Below are positions 36,320 to 45,418 of a stretch of DNA of 64,000 nucleotides, piece after piece. The stretch comes from Bacteroidota bacterium (GTDB lineage Bacteria; Bacteroidota; Ignavibacteria; Ignavibacteriales; Ignavibacteriaceae), in NCBI GenBank assembly GCA_021824565.1, contig JAKAKL010000054.1, positions 1-64,000 of the forward strand, written 5' to 3'. The notes beneath the pieces are model-generated. The model saw only the letters and a list, made by a program, of their open reading frames with translations. It was not told where the DNA came from and did not search any database. Within the stretch, counting starts at the first letter, position 1; every line of letters begins with the position of its first letter. A program made the position numbers and the translations under genes.

Positions 36320-37261
36320 ATGAATTTTATTTTAATTTTGTCGCTCATTGCGACACTGAACGTTGGCGGGACAAAGCAACTTTCTCCGCAAAATTCAAAT
36401 AAGGAATTAAATGAAAAATGTTTGAAGTGTCATTCTCTTTCAACTTTAGGTTATAGAGATGAATCAAGCGGTTTGATCGTAAACCTTTCAGTTAATCCTA
36501 AAGAGTTTTATAAATCAAATCATAAAGACCTTGAATGCGTTAATTGCCATTCAAAAGATTTTCAGACTTTTCCCCACCCCGAAAAGCTAAAGCAGGAAAA
36601 CCTCTATTGCTTAGACTGCCACAAGGATGAAAAAGAGTTCAGCAAGTTTCATTTTAAAAGCATCGAAAGCGACTTTCAAAACAGCATTCATTATAAGCTC
36701 CTCGGCAGCAAATTCAATTGCTTCAGCTGCCACGATCCTCACAGCTTTAGAATTAATGCCAGAGTTAACCAGAGAGTAAGCGAAACAGTTCTTTATGATA
36801 ATCGCATCTGTTTACAATGCCACAACAACGAAACCAGCATCTATAATTTATCCGGCAAATATCTGCCGAGCTTAGACGAAGTTCATTCATGGCTGCCGCA
36901 CAGAGATTTACATTGGGCAAATGTAAGATGCATCGATTGCCACACAATCCCCACAAAAGCCGGCGTATCTCATTTAATTCTGCCAAAAGAACAAGCGCTT
37001 CAAAACTGTGTAAAGTGCCATTCAACAAATTCTATTTTATTGCAGTCGCTTTACAAATTTCAATCTCTGCAGACAAGAAATAAAGAAGGCTTTATTAATG
37101 CGGTAATATTTAACAACTCCTACGTCATCGGCGCAACAAGAAATTATTATTTGAATTTATTAAGCTTCATAATATTTGGAGTTGTCATTCTTGCTTTAAC
37201 ATTCCATGCAATTTTAAGATGGAGATCAAATAAAACGAAAGTTGAAGATGAACTATCATAA
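36320..37261 (+). CDS. Heptahaem c-type cytochrome, membrane-anchored
   Basis: A 313-residue protein with a signal peptide, seven CxxCH haem c motifs (first at C34-H38; then CVNCH, CLDCH, CFSCH, CLQCH, CIDCH, CVKCH) and a C-terminal membrane helix ('LLSFIIFGVVILALTFHAILRW'). It is predicted to sit in the periplasm, anchored by the tail, passing electrons between the cytochrome b encoded next and the octahaem cytochrome. The last helix contains a histidine that might serve as a haem ligand. Its 3' end overlaps the next gene by 14 bases. No close named family is recognised. Start: ATG 36320. Confidence 0.88.
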   Translation: MNFILILSLIATLNVGGTKQLSPQNSNKELNEKCLKCHSLSTLGYRDESSGLIVNLSVNPKEFYKSNHKDLECVNCHSKDFQTFPHPEKLKQENLYCLDCHKDEKEFSKFHFKSIESDFQNSIHYKLLGSKFNCFSCHDPHSFRINARVNQRVSETVLYDNRICLQCHNNETSIYNLSGKYLPSLDEVHSWLPHRDLHWANVRCIDCHTIPTKAGVSHLILPKEQALQNCVKCHSTNSILLQSLYKFQSLQTRNKEGFINAVIFNNSYVIGATRNYYLNLLSFIIFGVVILALTFHAILRWRSNKTKVEDELS

Positions 37262-37907
37262 AGAATATTATTATCCACTCTGGCTGCGCATTTGGCACTG
37301 GTTGAATGCTTTGCTTTTTCTTTCTTTGATTTTTACCGGTATAAATTTGCAGTATGCAAGCGTAACAGCGCCAATAATAAAATTTAAGAATGCGCTGCTT
37401 ATTCATAATGCCTCGGGAATTATTCTTACTTTAAATTATTTGTTCTTCTTCACTTTGAATATTATTACGGGAAATATTAAGCAGTACATTCCTTCAGTTA
37501 AGAATTTTTTAAGCAAATTAATTATTCAAGCAAGATTTTATTTATCTGGAATTTTTAACAAAGAAGATCATCCGTTTGAAACAAATAAAAACCAAAAATT
37601 TAATCCGCTTCAGCAAATTACCTATCTTAAGATAATGTATCTTGCTCTTCCGCTGATGATAATAACAGGCTGGGCTTTGTTGTTTCCGGAGTTTTTGATA
37701 AAACAAATTTTTGGAATTTCAGGTCTTACTCTTACAGATATTGTTCACACTGTCGATGGGTTCCTGTTGTCGATATTTATGTTCGGTCATATTTATCTTG
37801 CAACTACAGGAACAACAGTTGCGAGCAACTTTAAAGCTATGCTTACTGGCTGGCATCAAACCGAAACTCATCTAAATATAACCGGAGAGGTTACAAATGA
37901 AAAATAA
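37248..37907 (+). CDS. Di-haem cytochrome b subunit (cytochrome b561 / thiosulfate-reductase-b type)
   Basis: A 219-residue four-helix membrane protein. Candidate haem b ligands are the histidines in 'IWHWLNALLFLSLIFTGI', 'LLIHNASGIILTLNYLFFF', 'DIVHTVDGFLLSIFMFGHIYLAT'. The pattern fits the Ni-hydrogenase/thiosulfate-reductase cytochrome b family, which exchanges electrons with menaquinone. With heptahaem and octahaem cytochromes on either side, a quinol:cytochrome c oxidoreductase role is likely. Start: the frame opens with a TTG at 37242, but ATG 37248 is taken. It overlaps the upstream gene by 14 and the downstream gene by 11 bases, so translation is coupled. Confidence 0.87.
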   Translation: MNYHKEYYYPLWLRIWHWLNALLFLSLIFTGINLQYASVTAPIIKFKNALLIHNASGIILTLNYLFFFTLNIITGNIKQYIPSVKNFLSKLIIQARFYLSGIFNKEDHPFETNKNQKFNPLQQITYLKIMYLALPLMIITGWALLFPEFLIKQIFGISGLTLTDIVHTVDGFLLSIFMFGHIYLATTGTTVASNFKAMLTGWHQTETHLNITGEVTNEK

Positions 37908-40113
37908 ATTATTGAATTTTTCTAAGACTAAAAAAGGAAAAATTTCTATTATCGCAGTCGCTGTTTTATTGATTGGTTTTATTTTCACTCAATTTATATA
38001 CGAACCTTTTTTTGAGTGGTATACCGGAGTTAAAAACGGCGACCTGACTTATGATACAAGCGTTAAACTTTCAGAAAAACAATTTAACGATCTCGCAAAA
38101 AGCTTAACATACCAGGATAGACTGCAGCGCGCGGAGGAAATGACGAAGGATGAAAAAGATCCTGTTACGCGAAAAGTAAAAATTGAAATGCTTATGAATA
38201 CTCCTTCGTTCATGCACGATACGCAGTTCAATCATATAAAATACTTTAGAGACGCCGGCATCCTTCAATACAAAGGACCGGAAACATGTTTGAAATGCCA
38301 CGAAGACATTACCGTTAGGCATTCGGATGGAAGCACTGAAAAAGTTAATACGATGGATGACATCGTCAATTCAGTCCACTTTGAATTCCAAAGAATGGCA
38401 GCCGGATTTTCTACTTATGGTTTTAACGGCAAGCAGGTTAACCAAAAAGGCAGAGCTATTCCAGTCGGCAAAATTGATAGAGCCTGCGGTATCCCCGGCA
38501 GCTTTTCATGGACAGGCTGGGCAGAACTTATTGCCACTAAACCGGACAGCCTGCACGGCAAAATTCTAATGCGCAGCGAAGGATGCGGTCAATGCCATAT
38601 CGGCGGCAACTATCAGCCTGCTACCGAAAAGATGATGCCCTTCGGCGATGTTCCGAATTCTGCGAAAGAAGGAATCGACTGCCTTATTTGCCATTCGCAG
38701 ACTTATGACATGAATGATAAATACGTTATTAAAGATAAAGTAGGATTGCGCTGGAATCAGGATAGGTCTATGAAAGCTGCGCTTACTGTTACAAAGCCTT
38801 CAAATCAAAATTGTTTGTATTGTCATCAGCATAATATGGGCGGCGATACTTATTCAGGAAATGTGTCTGCACATAATTTAGGATATGAACATCCAAGAAT
38901 CCTTCATGCGGGTGCAAAACGCGGAAATCCTTTTAGTCCCGAAGAAGATGTTCACGCCGCTGCCGGAGTTAAATGTCTTGACTGTCATGTTCCAGAAGGA
39001 CATAAAATTCCGCGAGGCACAAAAGGAACTGATCTCGTTGCAAACGATTTGCCTAACAGAACTGTTGCTTGCGAAAACTGCCATACTTCTGCGCCTCATA
39101 CAAAGAATGAATTGGAACGTGTAATACTGAACGGTCACGTTGCAAGAATCGCATGCGAAACGTGCCACATACCTAGCCTAAGAGAAGATAACGTTGTTCT
39201 TAGAGATTGGGTTCATCCTACTTATAATAAAGAAGAAGGAATGTATGTATATACCGATGTCTTAAAATCCGGCAAGCCCAACATTGGCTTCACTTATCTT
39301 TGGTATAACGGCGATGGAACTTTTCTCGCCGGAGCGCTTGGAAATAATCCGAATAAAACAAACAGCTATAATCCTCTCATGGATCAAATGACAAGCATAA
39401 CCAACCCGGAAGCTCTGGATGAAATTAAAAACAACATTAAGAATGATTTTCATCTTAACGATAAGCAAGTTGCAAAATATATGCTCGCCGCTACCAATAC
39501 GCTTTCTCAGCTTACCCCGGCGATGCTTGAAAAAAGAAGAAAAGATATCGCCGATAATTTAATGACAATAAGCGATCACGGCGATAGCAAAATATATCCT
39601 TTCAAGCTCTTCAATGCTTATATGTATGAAGACATGTCAAATCAAGGTCCGTTCGGCGCGATGATTTTGCCTTTCGATTATGCCACTTATTATGAAACCG
39701 GCAATTCGCTCGAAGCTGTTAAAGTTGCCATACAAAATCCAATCGTAAAAAGAATGTATCAATATCCATTTAAAAAATATATGATGGATGACTTCATGCA
39801 TTATTTCGGCGTTGATACATGGTCTGATGTATATCCGATTGATAACAAAGGTAATTTGAGAAATGTTGAACCGCACTGGATGAGACAGTTCGGAACTCTG
39901 ATGATAAATCACTCCATTAAAAAAGAAGGACTGGCTTGCGCTTCATGCCATTCTCCTAACGGAATATTAGACTTCAAGAAACTTGGATATTCTCCGGAAA
40001 GAGTAAAAGATCTGGAACATCTTCCCGAATTGAAATATTTCAAATCAAAACCAAATAAAGTTGCCGAGCATAAAAAAGAAACTAAGAAGACAGTCGCGCT
40101 AAACTTTAAATAA
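37897..40113 (+). CDS. Octahaem c-type cytochrome with N-terminal membrane anchor
   Basis: A 738-residue protein with one N-terminal helix (about 17-36) and eight CxxCH sites beginning at C131, C230, C262, C306, C360, C392, C420 and C681. The close pair 'CGQCH ... DCLICH' and the widely spaced last haem recall the octahaem tetrathionate-reductase / hydroxylamine-oxidoreductase superfamily. The protein is longer than those enzymes, and a 260-residue haem-free segment separates haems 7 and 8. 'RACGIPGSFSWTGW' (196-208) has a single Cys that could be near an active site. It is probably a terminal reductase or electron conduit; the substrate is unknown. Start: ATG 37897. Confidence 0.87.
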   Translation: MKNKLLNFSKTKKGKISIIAVAVLLIGFIFTQFIYEPFFEWYTGVKNGDLTYDTSVKLSEKQFNDLAKSLTYQDRLQRAEEMTKDEKDPVTRKVKIEMLMNTPSFMHDTQFNHIKYFRDAGILQYKGPETCLKCHEDITVRHSDGSTEKVNTMDDIVNSVHFEFQRMAAGFSTYGFNGKQVNQKGRAIPVGKIDRACGIPGSFSWTGWAELIATKPDSLHGKILMRSEGCGQCHIGGNYQPATEKMMPFGDVPNSAKEGIDCLICHSQTYDMNDKYVIKDKVGLRWNQDRSMKAALTVTKPSNQNCLYCHQHNMGGDTYSGNVSAHNLGYEHPRILHAGAKRGNPFSPEEDVHAAAGVKCLDCHVPEGHKIPRGTKGTDLVANDLPNRTVACENCHTSAPHTKNELERVILNGHVARIACETCHIPSLREDNVVLRDWVHPTYNKEEGMYVYTDVLKSGKPNIGFTYLWYNGDGTFLAGALGNNPNKTNSYNPLMDQMTSITNPEALDEIKNNIKNDFHLNDKQVAKYMLAATNTLSQLTPAMLEKRRKDIADNLMTISDHGDSKIYPFKLFNAYMYEDMSNQGPFGAMILPFDYATYYETGNSLEAVKVAIQNPIVKRMYQYPFKKYMMDDFMHYFGVDTWSDVYPIDNKGNLRNVEPHWMRQFGTLMINHSIKKEGLACASCHSPNGILDFKKLGYSPERVKDLEHLPELKYFKSKPNKVAEHKKETKKTVALNFK

Positions 40114-40133
40114 AAATTAAATCCATTTCTAAA

Positions 40134-40170
40134 AGAGATTGCGTTCTTATAAGGAGGCAGTCTCTTTTTT
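40134..40170 (+). terminator. Terminator of the cytochrome operon
   Basis: AGAGATTGC (40134-40142) pairs with GCAGTCTCT (40157-40165) with one G-U, followed by a run of T residues. It is 20 bases past the octahaem stop and also just beyond the convergent gene ending at 40173. Confidence 0.85.
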
Positions 40171-40172
40171 AT

Positions 40173-40505
40173 TTACGGCAGGCTGTCTCCGGGAAAGCTT
40201 CTGCACGGGTGAATTTCATAAACGAAAACGCCTTCTTTCACTCCGGGATCTTCGTCCATAATTTTTTTTGTTTCTTCCACGCTTGCATTGAATATCCCTA
40301 AACCAGAAACATCACTTCCATCTGCTACCGGACAGACAATCGAAAGCAGTCCTTCGTGCCTTAAAGAAAAATTCCTTCTGCCGTGTTCCCAGATTATTTT
40401 TTCAACGCTGGCTTCTTTCTTTTTAGGTCCGGCTTTAAGAATTACAATAGAATACTGCTTTGTTTTTTTCAGCATATCAAGCATGAATTCGTCGGTTATT
40501 GTCAT
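40173..40505 (-). CDS. YciI-family protein
   Basis: A 110-residue protein with a YCII-related ferredoxin-like fold. 'YSIVILKAGPKK', 'IIWEHGRRNFSLRHEGLLSIVCPVADGSDVSGLGIFNASVEETKKIMDEDPGVKEGVFVYEIHPCRSF' cover the domain; the His/Asp pair (HGRRN, DEDPG) typical of the family is present. The molecular function of YciI proteins is poorly known. Divergent from the esterase gene at 40572 with a 66-base gap. Start: ATG 40505. Confidence 0.85.
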   Translation of the reverse strand: MTITDEFMLDMLKKTKQYSIVILKAGPKKKEASVEKIIWEHGRRNFSLRHEGLLSIVCPVADGSDVSGLGIFNASVEETKKIMDEDPGVKEGVFVYEIHPCRSFPGDSLP

Positions 40506-40571
40506 CTTTGGAGTTCTTTCTTATGTTTATCAATAGAATTTTTCTTTCACGAAAATATAGGAGTAAAAAAT

Positions 40572-41465
40572 ATGAATACAATAAGACATATATTACTATG
40601 TGTTTTTCTGCTCTTCGCGGCGGCAAATATTTACCCGCAGGTTTCACATGGTTTTGTAAAAGAGGGTTTGACTTTGCAAAGCAAAATTCTCGGAAAAGAA
40701 GTTCGTTATACTATTTATCTCCCTTTTGATTACGAAACGTCGAGTCGTTTTTATCCTGTTGTTTATATGCTTCACGGCTTTGGCGATAACGATATTGGAT
40801 GGATTCAATTCGGCGAAGCCGACATGATTGCCGATAAAGGAATTGCAGATATGGAAATTCCTCCGATGATTCTTGTTATGCCCGACGCCGGCGTTTCGTG
40901 GTATATAAATAATTACAACGATTCCGTCCGTTACGAAGATTTCTTCTTCAAAGAATTTATTCCTTTCATCGAGCAGCACTATAGAATCTTAAGCGAAAAA
41001 AGATACAGAGCCGTGCTCGGTCTTTCTATGGGCGGCTACGGCGCTTTGGTTTATGCGCTTAAACATCCTGATATGTTCTCTTCATGTGTAGCGTTCAGCG
41101 CCGGCGTTTTCACTGACGAAGAAATAATTAATATGAATAACGATGAATGGAAAAATCTTCTTGGCGTGGTGTACGGTCCTAACCTGGAAGGCAAAGACAG
41201 GCTTACAAATCAATTTAAAGAAAACGATCCGCTCGACATTATTAAAAGCTCGGATGCAAATAAACTTAAAAGCGTACGATATTATCTCGACTGCGGCGAT
41301 AAAGATTTTTTGTATAAAGGCAACGCCGCGCTTCATGTTCTTTTAAGAGATTTGAACATCCCTCATGAATGCAGAATGAGAGACGGCGCCCATACGTGGA
41401 CTTACTGGCGCACCGGTTTACTTAATGGCTTAAAATTCATAGGAGCAAGCTTTCATCAATATTAA
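40572..41465 (+). CDS. Exported esterase (esterase D / PF00756 type alpha/beta hydrolase)
   Basis: A 297-residue protein with a signal peptide (MNTIRHILLCVFLLFAAANIYPQ). The fold is that of putative esterases: 'YPVVYMLHGFGDNDIGW' (oxyanion hole), 'GLSMGGYGALVYALKHPD' with nucleophile S152, and the catalytic histidine in 'DGAHTWTYWRTGL'. Relatives include feruloyl esterases, S-formylglutathione hydrolase and trehalose mycolyltransferases; export suggests action on polymer-linked or peptide esters. Start: the frame extends upstream to 40383 over the YciI gene, but ATG 40572 has AGGAG at correct spacing and begins the signal peptide. Confidence 0.88.
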   Translation: MNTIRHILLCVFLLFAAANIYPQVSHGFVKEGLTLQSKILGKEVRYTIYLPFDYETSSRFYPVVYMLHGFGDNDIGWIQFGEADMIADKGIADMEIPPMILVMPDAGVSWYINNYNDSVRYEDFFFKEFIPFIEQHYRILSEKRYRAVLGLSMGGYGALVYALKHPDMFSSCVAFSAGVFTDEEIINMNNDEWKNLLGVVYGPNLEGKDRLTNQFKENDPLDIIKSSDANKLKSVRYYLDCGDKDFLYKGNAALHVLLRDLNIPHECRMRDGAHTWTYWRTGLLNGLKFIGASFHQY

Positions 41466-41501
41466 TATTTCTACACTTAAAAAAATGCAGCCTCTTTAGC
41501 T

Positions 41502-41548
41502 ATGGATTTTGTTTGGAGTAATTACTCTAATTATCCGGCAAAATCCAT
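41502..41548. repeat. Hairpin between convergent genes (REP-like or terminator)
   Basis: ATGGATTTTG (41502-41511) pairs perfectly with CAAAATCCAT (41539-41548). An inner palindrome, GAGTAATTACTC, lies at 41516-41527. No long T-run follows in either direction, so it resembles a dispersed palindromic element as much as a terminator. Confidence 0.5.
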
Positions 41549-41577
41549 TACTTTAATATTTTTGAAATGCCTTATTG

Positions 41578-42459
41578 TTACTTCCCTTGTCTTCCCTGGA
41601 TTATTTCTATCAAGTTCATTACGGAATCTATTTCTTCCTGCGGGATTTCCGGCATCGCAATATCCATTGCTATTCTAAGCCAGCGGATATTTAAATGCTT
41701 CACCGCGTACGAAATTTCCTCTTCTGCTTTTTGCGGATTCCTCTGAACCGCATCGTAAAATCTTGCCGCCGCCTTTACACAGATAATGCTTGGTGCAAGA
41801 TTGTTGTTGCATATCTTTATTAAATTGTTGTTCTCTTCAATATTAGATTCGCACAATGCAATCGCTTTTAAGCCTGCTTGTTTTTGAAGATCATGTTTGT
41901 TAAATGCCTTAACGTTTTTGTCTCCCGCGATCTTCAAAAGCTGGTTGACGCTGCTGTCTATGTCAAAAATACTTTTTACTCCGTTACGATACGATTTGTC
42001 TATCGCTGCCTTGATTGAAGTCTCTATATTTTCCTTTGCCTTTTTAATAAGGTCAAAGCCGATTCTAAAATCTTTAGAAAGCTGGATTACCTTTTCATAA
42101 TCGCCCTGCTCAATCGCTGTATCAAGCTGTACCGACGGCGCTTCTTTACCTCCGGCTCTTCTTTCTCTTAATGAAGAAAAACTCTGTGTGTTTGATTCTT
42201 CATTAAGTATTTTGGTCTGCTTCCTTTTTGCTTCGTCTTCCGGCGTTAGTAATTTTAGTCCGCGCAGCGTTAAATTTTCCGAAACAAGATTATAATTTTC
42301 TTCGTCAACATTAAAACTCACAAGCGTATAGTCGCCTAATGTTCCGAATCTCAATGAGCTTATCTCAATTTTCTGCGAAGAATCTCTCAATACCTTTAAC
42401 ATGTTCTTCACAAATTCTAATTCAAGATCATTTACTTTTACGACTATTTTTCGTTTCAT
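41578..42459 (-). CDS. Hypothetical helical protein
   Basis: A 293-residue cytosolic protein of unrecognised family. The first 75 residues are mixed alpha/beta ('IVVKVNDLELEFVKNMLKVLRD...LGDYTLVSFNVDEENYNLVSENLTLRGLKLL'). A charged, probably disordered linker (75-110) is followed by a helical domain that repeats short helices to residue 285 ('IEQGDYEKVIQLSKDF', 'INLIK', 'VKAAARFYDAVQRNPQKAEEEISYAVKHLNIRWLRIAMDIAMPEI'), reminiscent of HEAT- or TPR-like scaffolds. No catalytic motif is visible. Start: ATG 42459. Confidence 0.75.
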   Translation of the reverse strand: MKRKIVVKVNDLELEFVKNMLKVLRDSSQKIEISSLRFGTLGDYTLVSFNVDEENYNLVSENLTLRGLKLLTPEDEAKRKQTKILNEESNTQSFSSLRERRAGGKEAPSVQLDTAIEQGDYEKVIQLSKDFRIGFDLIKKAKENIETSIKAAIDKSYRNGVKSIFDIDSSVNQLLKIAGDKNVKAFNKHDLQKQAGLKAIALCESNIEENNNLIKICNNNLAPSIICVKAAARFYDAVQRNPQKAEEEISYAVKHLNIRWLRIAMDIAMPEIPQEEIDSVMNLIEIIQGRQGK

Positions 42460-42527
42460 GATTTATTTACTTATACTGATTGCTACTATTGAATTATAAT
42501 TTTTATGAAGTTACTGGTGAATTATTT

Positions 42528-43052
42528 CTAATCTAATCTCGCAAACCTTCCGGCGTGCTTGTTAAAACTATTTCCCCATAAGAATTCAGATGAGCTTACG
42601 ATATATAAACTGCCGCTCTTTTTTATTGGAAGCTGAGCGATGTTTAAAGAATAGTTTGAAATGTTATATGTAAAGTAATGAGGACTGCCGTCTTCATCTA
42701 AAATGAAAAGTAATGTATCATGACGGACTGAATATTTTCCGGTATACAGTGTGTCTTTATTAAATCCTGAATAGACCGTGCCGTTGTTTATGTAAGAGAC
42801 AATATTTGGAGGTAAGATTTTAAGTATGAAGCTGTCGCCGCTTAATGTCAGAGTTGACGTTTTCTGCATGTTTGTTTCGCTTGAAACTCCGCTCGAATAA
42901 ATTCCATTTCCTTCATTTATCCAGCTAAATGTCTCTGACCATTTGCCGTTCAATTGCAGATTATTTCCTGCAGCCGCCGGGTTCTCCTTGCAGCTATTAA
43001 TAAACGACAGAATAAAAGCCGTTAGTATTACGTATTTAAAAAGAGATTTCAT
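42528..43052 (-). CDS. Putative lipoprotein
   Basis: A 174-residue protein with a lipoprotein signal: hydrophobic stretch 'VILTAFILSFINS' followed by Cys21 and 'KENP'. The mature part is beta-rich with 'LNGKWSETFSWINEGNGIYSSG' and 'STLTLSGDSFILKIL', like the lipocalin-type 'W-x-G' surface lipoproteins of Bacteroidota. No specific function. It precedes 41578-42459 by 68 bases on the same strand. Start: ATG 43052. Confidence 0.8.
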   Translation of the reverse strand: MKSLFKYVILTAFILSFINSCKENPAAAGNNLQLNGKWSETFSWINEGNGIYSSGVSSETNMQKTSTLTLSGDSFILKILPPNIVSYINNGTVYSGFNKDTLYTGKYSVRHDTLLFILDEDGSPHYFTYNISNYSLNIAQLPIKKSGSLYIVSSSEFLWGNSFNKHAGRFARLD

Positions 43053-43256
43053 ATTATAGTTTTAAGCCTTAAGAGAATTGTTTCTCTCTAACTTTTCAAA
43101 GATAAATAATATTGTACTTAAAACACAATTCATTTTATACATTGTCCTTATATATACTAATAAATAAGCTGGACACAGCTAACCACTTCTATTGTCGAGA
43201 TTTTTAGTATTTTATTTAGCGCACTTATCTATTATTTCCGTGATTAGAGTCTATAA

Positions 43257-44108
43257 CTACCTGATTTCTTTGAAAGGTCTTTGCAGAAACTTCAGTATAA
43301 TCTCGTTTGCCAGCGCCGGTCGTTCCAGTAAAAGACCATGACTTGCGCCCGGGATTATGCAAAGCTCCGCATTCGGAAGCGAATGGAAAAGCTTCAACGT
43401 ATGTGTGTCAATGATTATATCATGATCGCCAGCCATTACAAGCGTCGGCGTCTCTATCGAATTAAGCTGTTCGATTGTAAAATTTGGATGATAAAGATCC
43501 AATCTGTTAAGCTTATCGTAAATAATTCCGGCTCTTTGCGGAAAATGCGAATGCATTATAATATTACGTTGCGAGGCTGAATCCAGCTTTGCAAAAGTAG
43601 TATTCTTCATATCTCTGATCATATCCGCAGGCAGCGCAGTTGAGTCCGGCACAAAGTTAGCCCCGTCAGCTATCAGCTTTGCTACCTTCGCCGGATATTT
43701 TAACGCAAGCTCAAGACCTATAATTGCGCCGTCGCTCCATCCAAGCACATAGGCGCTGTCTATCTTCAATGAATCAAGCAATTGATCCATATCCGACGCC
43801 ATTAAAGAAAACGACAACTCTTGATCCGAATCGGTAGACAATCCCTGCGCCCTGCTGTCGACTGCAACTACTTTATAATATTTCGCGAATTCCTTAATCT
43901 GATTTCTAAGATCATAAATCGATCCGCCGTTGCCGTGCATTATTAAAAGAGGATGACCGCTTCCATATATTTCATAATAAAGAGAAATGCCGTTTACATG
44001 AACATATTGACCCGCTTCCGCATTCGATCCGTATACAAATTTCTTCTGACCAGCCGCATAAACTGCCGTCAATATAACGAGGCTTAAACAAAAAAATATT
44101 CTTTTCAT
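43257..44108 (-). CDS. Exported alpha/beta-fold hydrolase
   Basis: A 283-residue protein with a signal peptide (MKRIFFCLSLVILTAVYAAG). 'LLIMHGNGGSIYD' forms the oxyanion region, S125 is the nucleophile in 'VLGWSDGAIIGLEL', the acid lies in 'VMAGDHDIIIDTH' and the histidine in 'GASHGLLLERP'. The triad is complete. It resembles proline-iminopeptidase/haloalkane-dehalogenase-type hydrolases, but the substrate is not readable. Start: ATG 44108. No operon partner: about 200 bases of non-coding sequence lie on either side. Confidence 0.87.
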   Translation of the reverse strand: MKRIFFCLSLVILTAVYAAGQKKFVYGSNAEAGQYVHVNGISLYYEIYGSGHPLLIMHGNGGSIYDLRNQIKEFAKYYKVVAVDSRAQGLSTDSDQELSFSLMASDMDQLLDSLKIDSAYVLGWSDGAIIGLELALKYPAKVAKLIADGANFVPDSTALPADMIRDMKNTTFAKLDSASQRNIIMHSHFPQRAGIIYDKLNRLDLYHPNFTIEQLNSIETPTLVMAGDHDIIIDTHTLKLFHSLPNAELCIIPGASHGLLLERPALANEIILKFLQRPFKEIR

Positions 44109-44177
44109 AAGAATCTACCAATCCTATTAAGCAGATTGTTCTTGTTAAACATATTTTATAAAACTCTCTTTTAATAG

Positions 44178-44197
44178 CCAAGGCTTTTATGCCGTGG
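44178..44197. repeat. REP-like hairpin
   Basis: CCAAGGC (44178-44184) pairs with GCCGTGG (44191-44197), 6 of 7, around a TTTTAT loop, within 'TAATAGCCAAGG...GTGGATTTCAT'. The stem sequence and loop length resemble dispersed palindromes elsewhere in the window. Confidence 0.45.
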
Positions 44198-44299
44198 ATT
44201 TCATATTTATTATTATCCCAGCTTTAGCTGCATTGAAAAAAACTATCATAAGATATTTACGCTCTGCGATGTCACCTATCAATAACATCATGCCAATTT

Positions 44300-45418
44300 T
44301 TATTCCGTTGGCTCTATTTCTTGATAGTTAAATTCTACTTTAGTTTGTCTAATTATTTCATCAAGAATTTCAACAAGTTTTTTCTTTTTTACACAGTCAT
44401 CGAAAATCTTTAGTAGTTTCGGTATGTTTATTACTTCTTCGATTGAACTCATGTATTTATTTACTATCTCTCTGACAGAATAAAGTTGTTCTGCATTTGA
44501 TTTTAAAAGAGCGGTAATTTCATTTTCTGTAAGATTGGTTTTTACAACAAAAGTAATTGGATAGCGTTCAATTTTATCAATATCTAAAAAATATTTTTTA
44601 ACATCTAATGTTTCTGTAACTTGGAAAAACCTTCCTAATGGTTTCATTACAAAGTCGATTCCGCCATCATTGGCGTTTGTCCTTCCGGTCTTAAATAATT
44701 TTAGATAATCTTCTTTAATTTTAGTCTGCTCAAATCCCCAAAATATTTTTTGATCTTTATAATATGAACGAAGAATAGAATAGCTGACTATTTCAAATAA
44801 TCTTGCATCAACGTTTGGTTGTAAAAGACTTTTTATAAACTCTTGTACTTTAGAAGATTTTTTACCCTCTATCTTTTGTAATTCTATACAACTTGAAATA
44901 AATCTCTCGAAGGAAACGCGTTTTGTTTTTACATATTCATCAATTATTTCAAGAATTGATTCAGCGACATTATGTTGTTTCTTGGCAAGAGAAATCTTAA
45001 TAAGATTTTCATTAATCCAGTATCTATTTGTTTCCAGATTTCGCAAGATTGGTATGTAGCTGGAAGTCGGAAAGAATTTTTGGAATTCAGAGTTCACCCT
45101 ATTATTTAATGCGTGGTTTTGTAATTTACTTCCGAAAGGTAGCTCTCTTTGACGTGTAAATATTTTTGAATATTCAGCTCCTTTATAGTCTTTGTATTTA
45201 CCCGATTTATCAAAACCTTTTTTAAGATAATCTTCAATTAAAACATAAATTGCGTACAGATTAGCAAAACTTGATCTCGCTTTTGAACCCCTTTCAGCAG
45301 ATTTAGTCTTGAAGTTGATATATTGTAAAAGTTCACTTTTTTCATAAATATCTTCGGAATTTTCATTATAGTTTTTTCTCAGAATTCCTTTGATTTTTTG
45401 TGTGAAGGTATGTTCCAT
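44300..45418 (-). CDS. Type II restriction endonuclease (predicted)
   Basis: A 372-residue protein paired with an adenine methyltransferase; its first 53 bases overlap the methyltransferase's end. The C-terminal half holds a probable PD-(D/E)xK-type core: 'GRTNANDGGIDFVMKPLGRFFQVTET' gives D-x-x-x-D followed by a beta strand and Q-V-T-E, a Q-for-E variant seen in several restriction enzymes. The N-terminal half is helical and may be the DNA-reading part. The methyltransferase resembles YhdJ (ATGCAT), so the enzyme may be of the AvaIII/NsiI specificity; this is inference. Start: ATG 45418; no later ATG fits. Confidence 0.78.
   Translation of the reverse strand: MEHTFTQKIKGILRKNYNENSEDIYEKSELLQYINFKTKSAERGSKARSSFANLYAIYVLIEDYLKKGFDKSGKYKDYKGAEYSKIFTRQRELPFGSKLQNHALNNRVNSEFQKFFPTSSYIPILRNLETNRYWINENLIKISLAKKQHNVAESILEIIDEYVKTKRVSFERFISSCIELQKIEGKKSSKVQEFIKSLLQPNVDARLFEIVSYSILRSYYKDQKIFWGFEQTKIKEDYLKLFKTGRTNANDGGIDFVMKPLGRFFQVTETLDVKKYFLDIDKIERYPITFVVKTNLTENEITALLKSNAEQLYSVREIVNKYMSSIEEVINIPKLLKIFDDCVKKKKLVEILDEIIRQTKVEFNYQEIEPTE

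Noticed and set aside
37897-40113. Naming the octahaem protein a tetrathionate reductase
   Set aside because: The haem pattern is only partly similar and the protein is much longer; substrate-specific residues could not be confirmed by reading.
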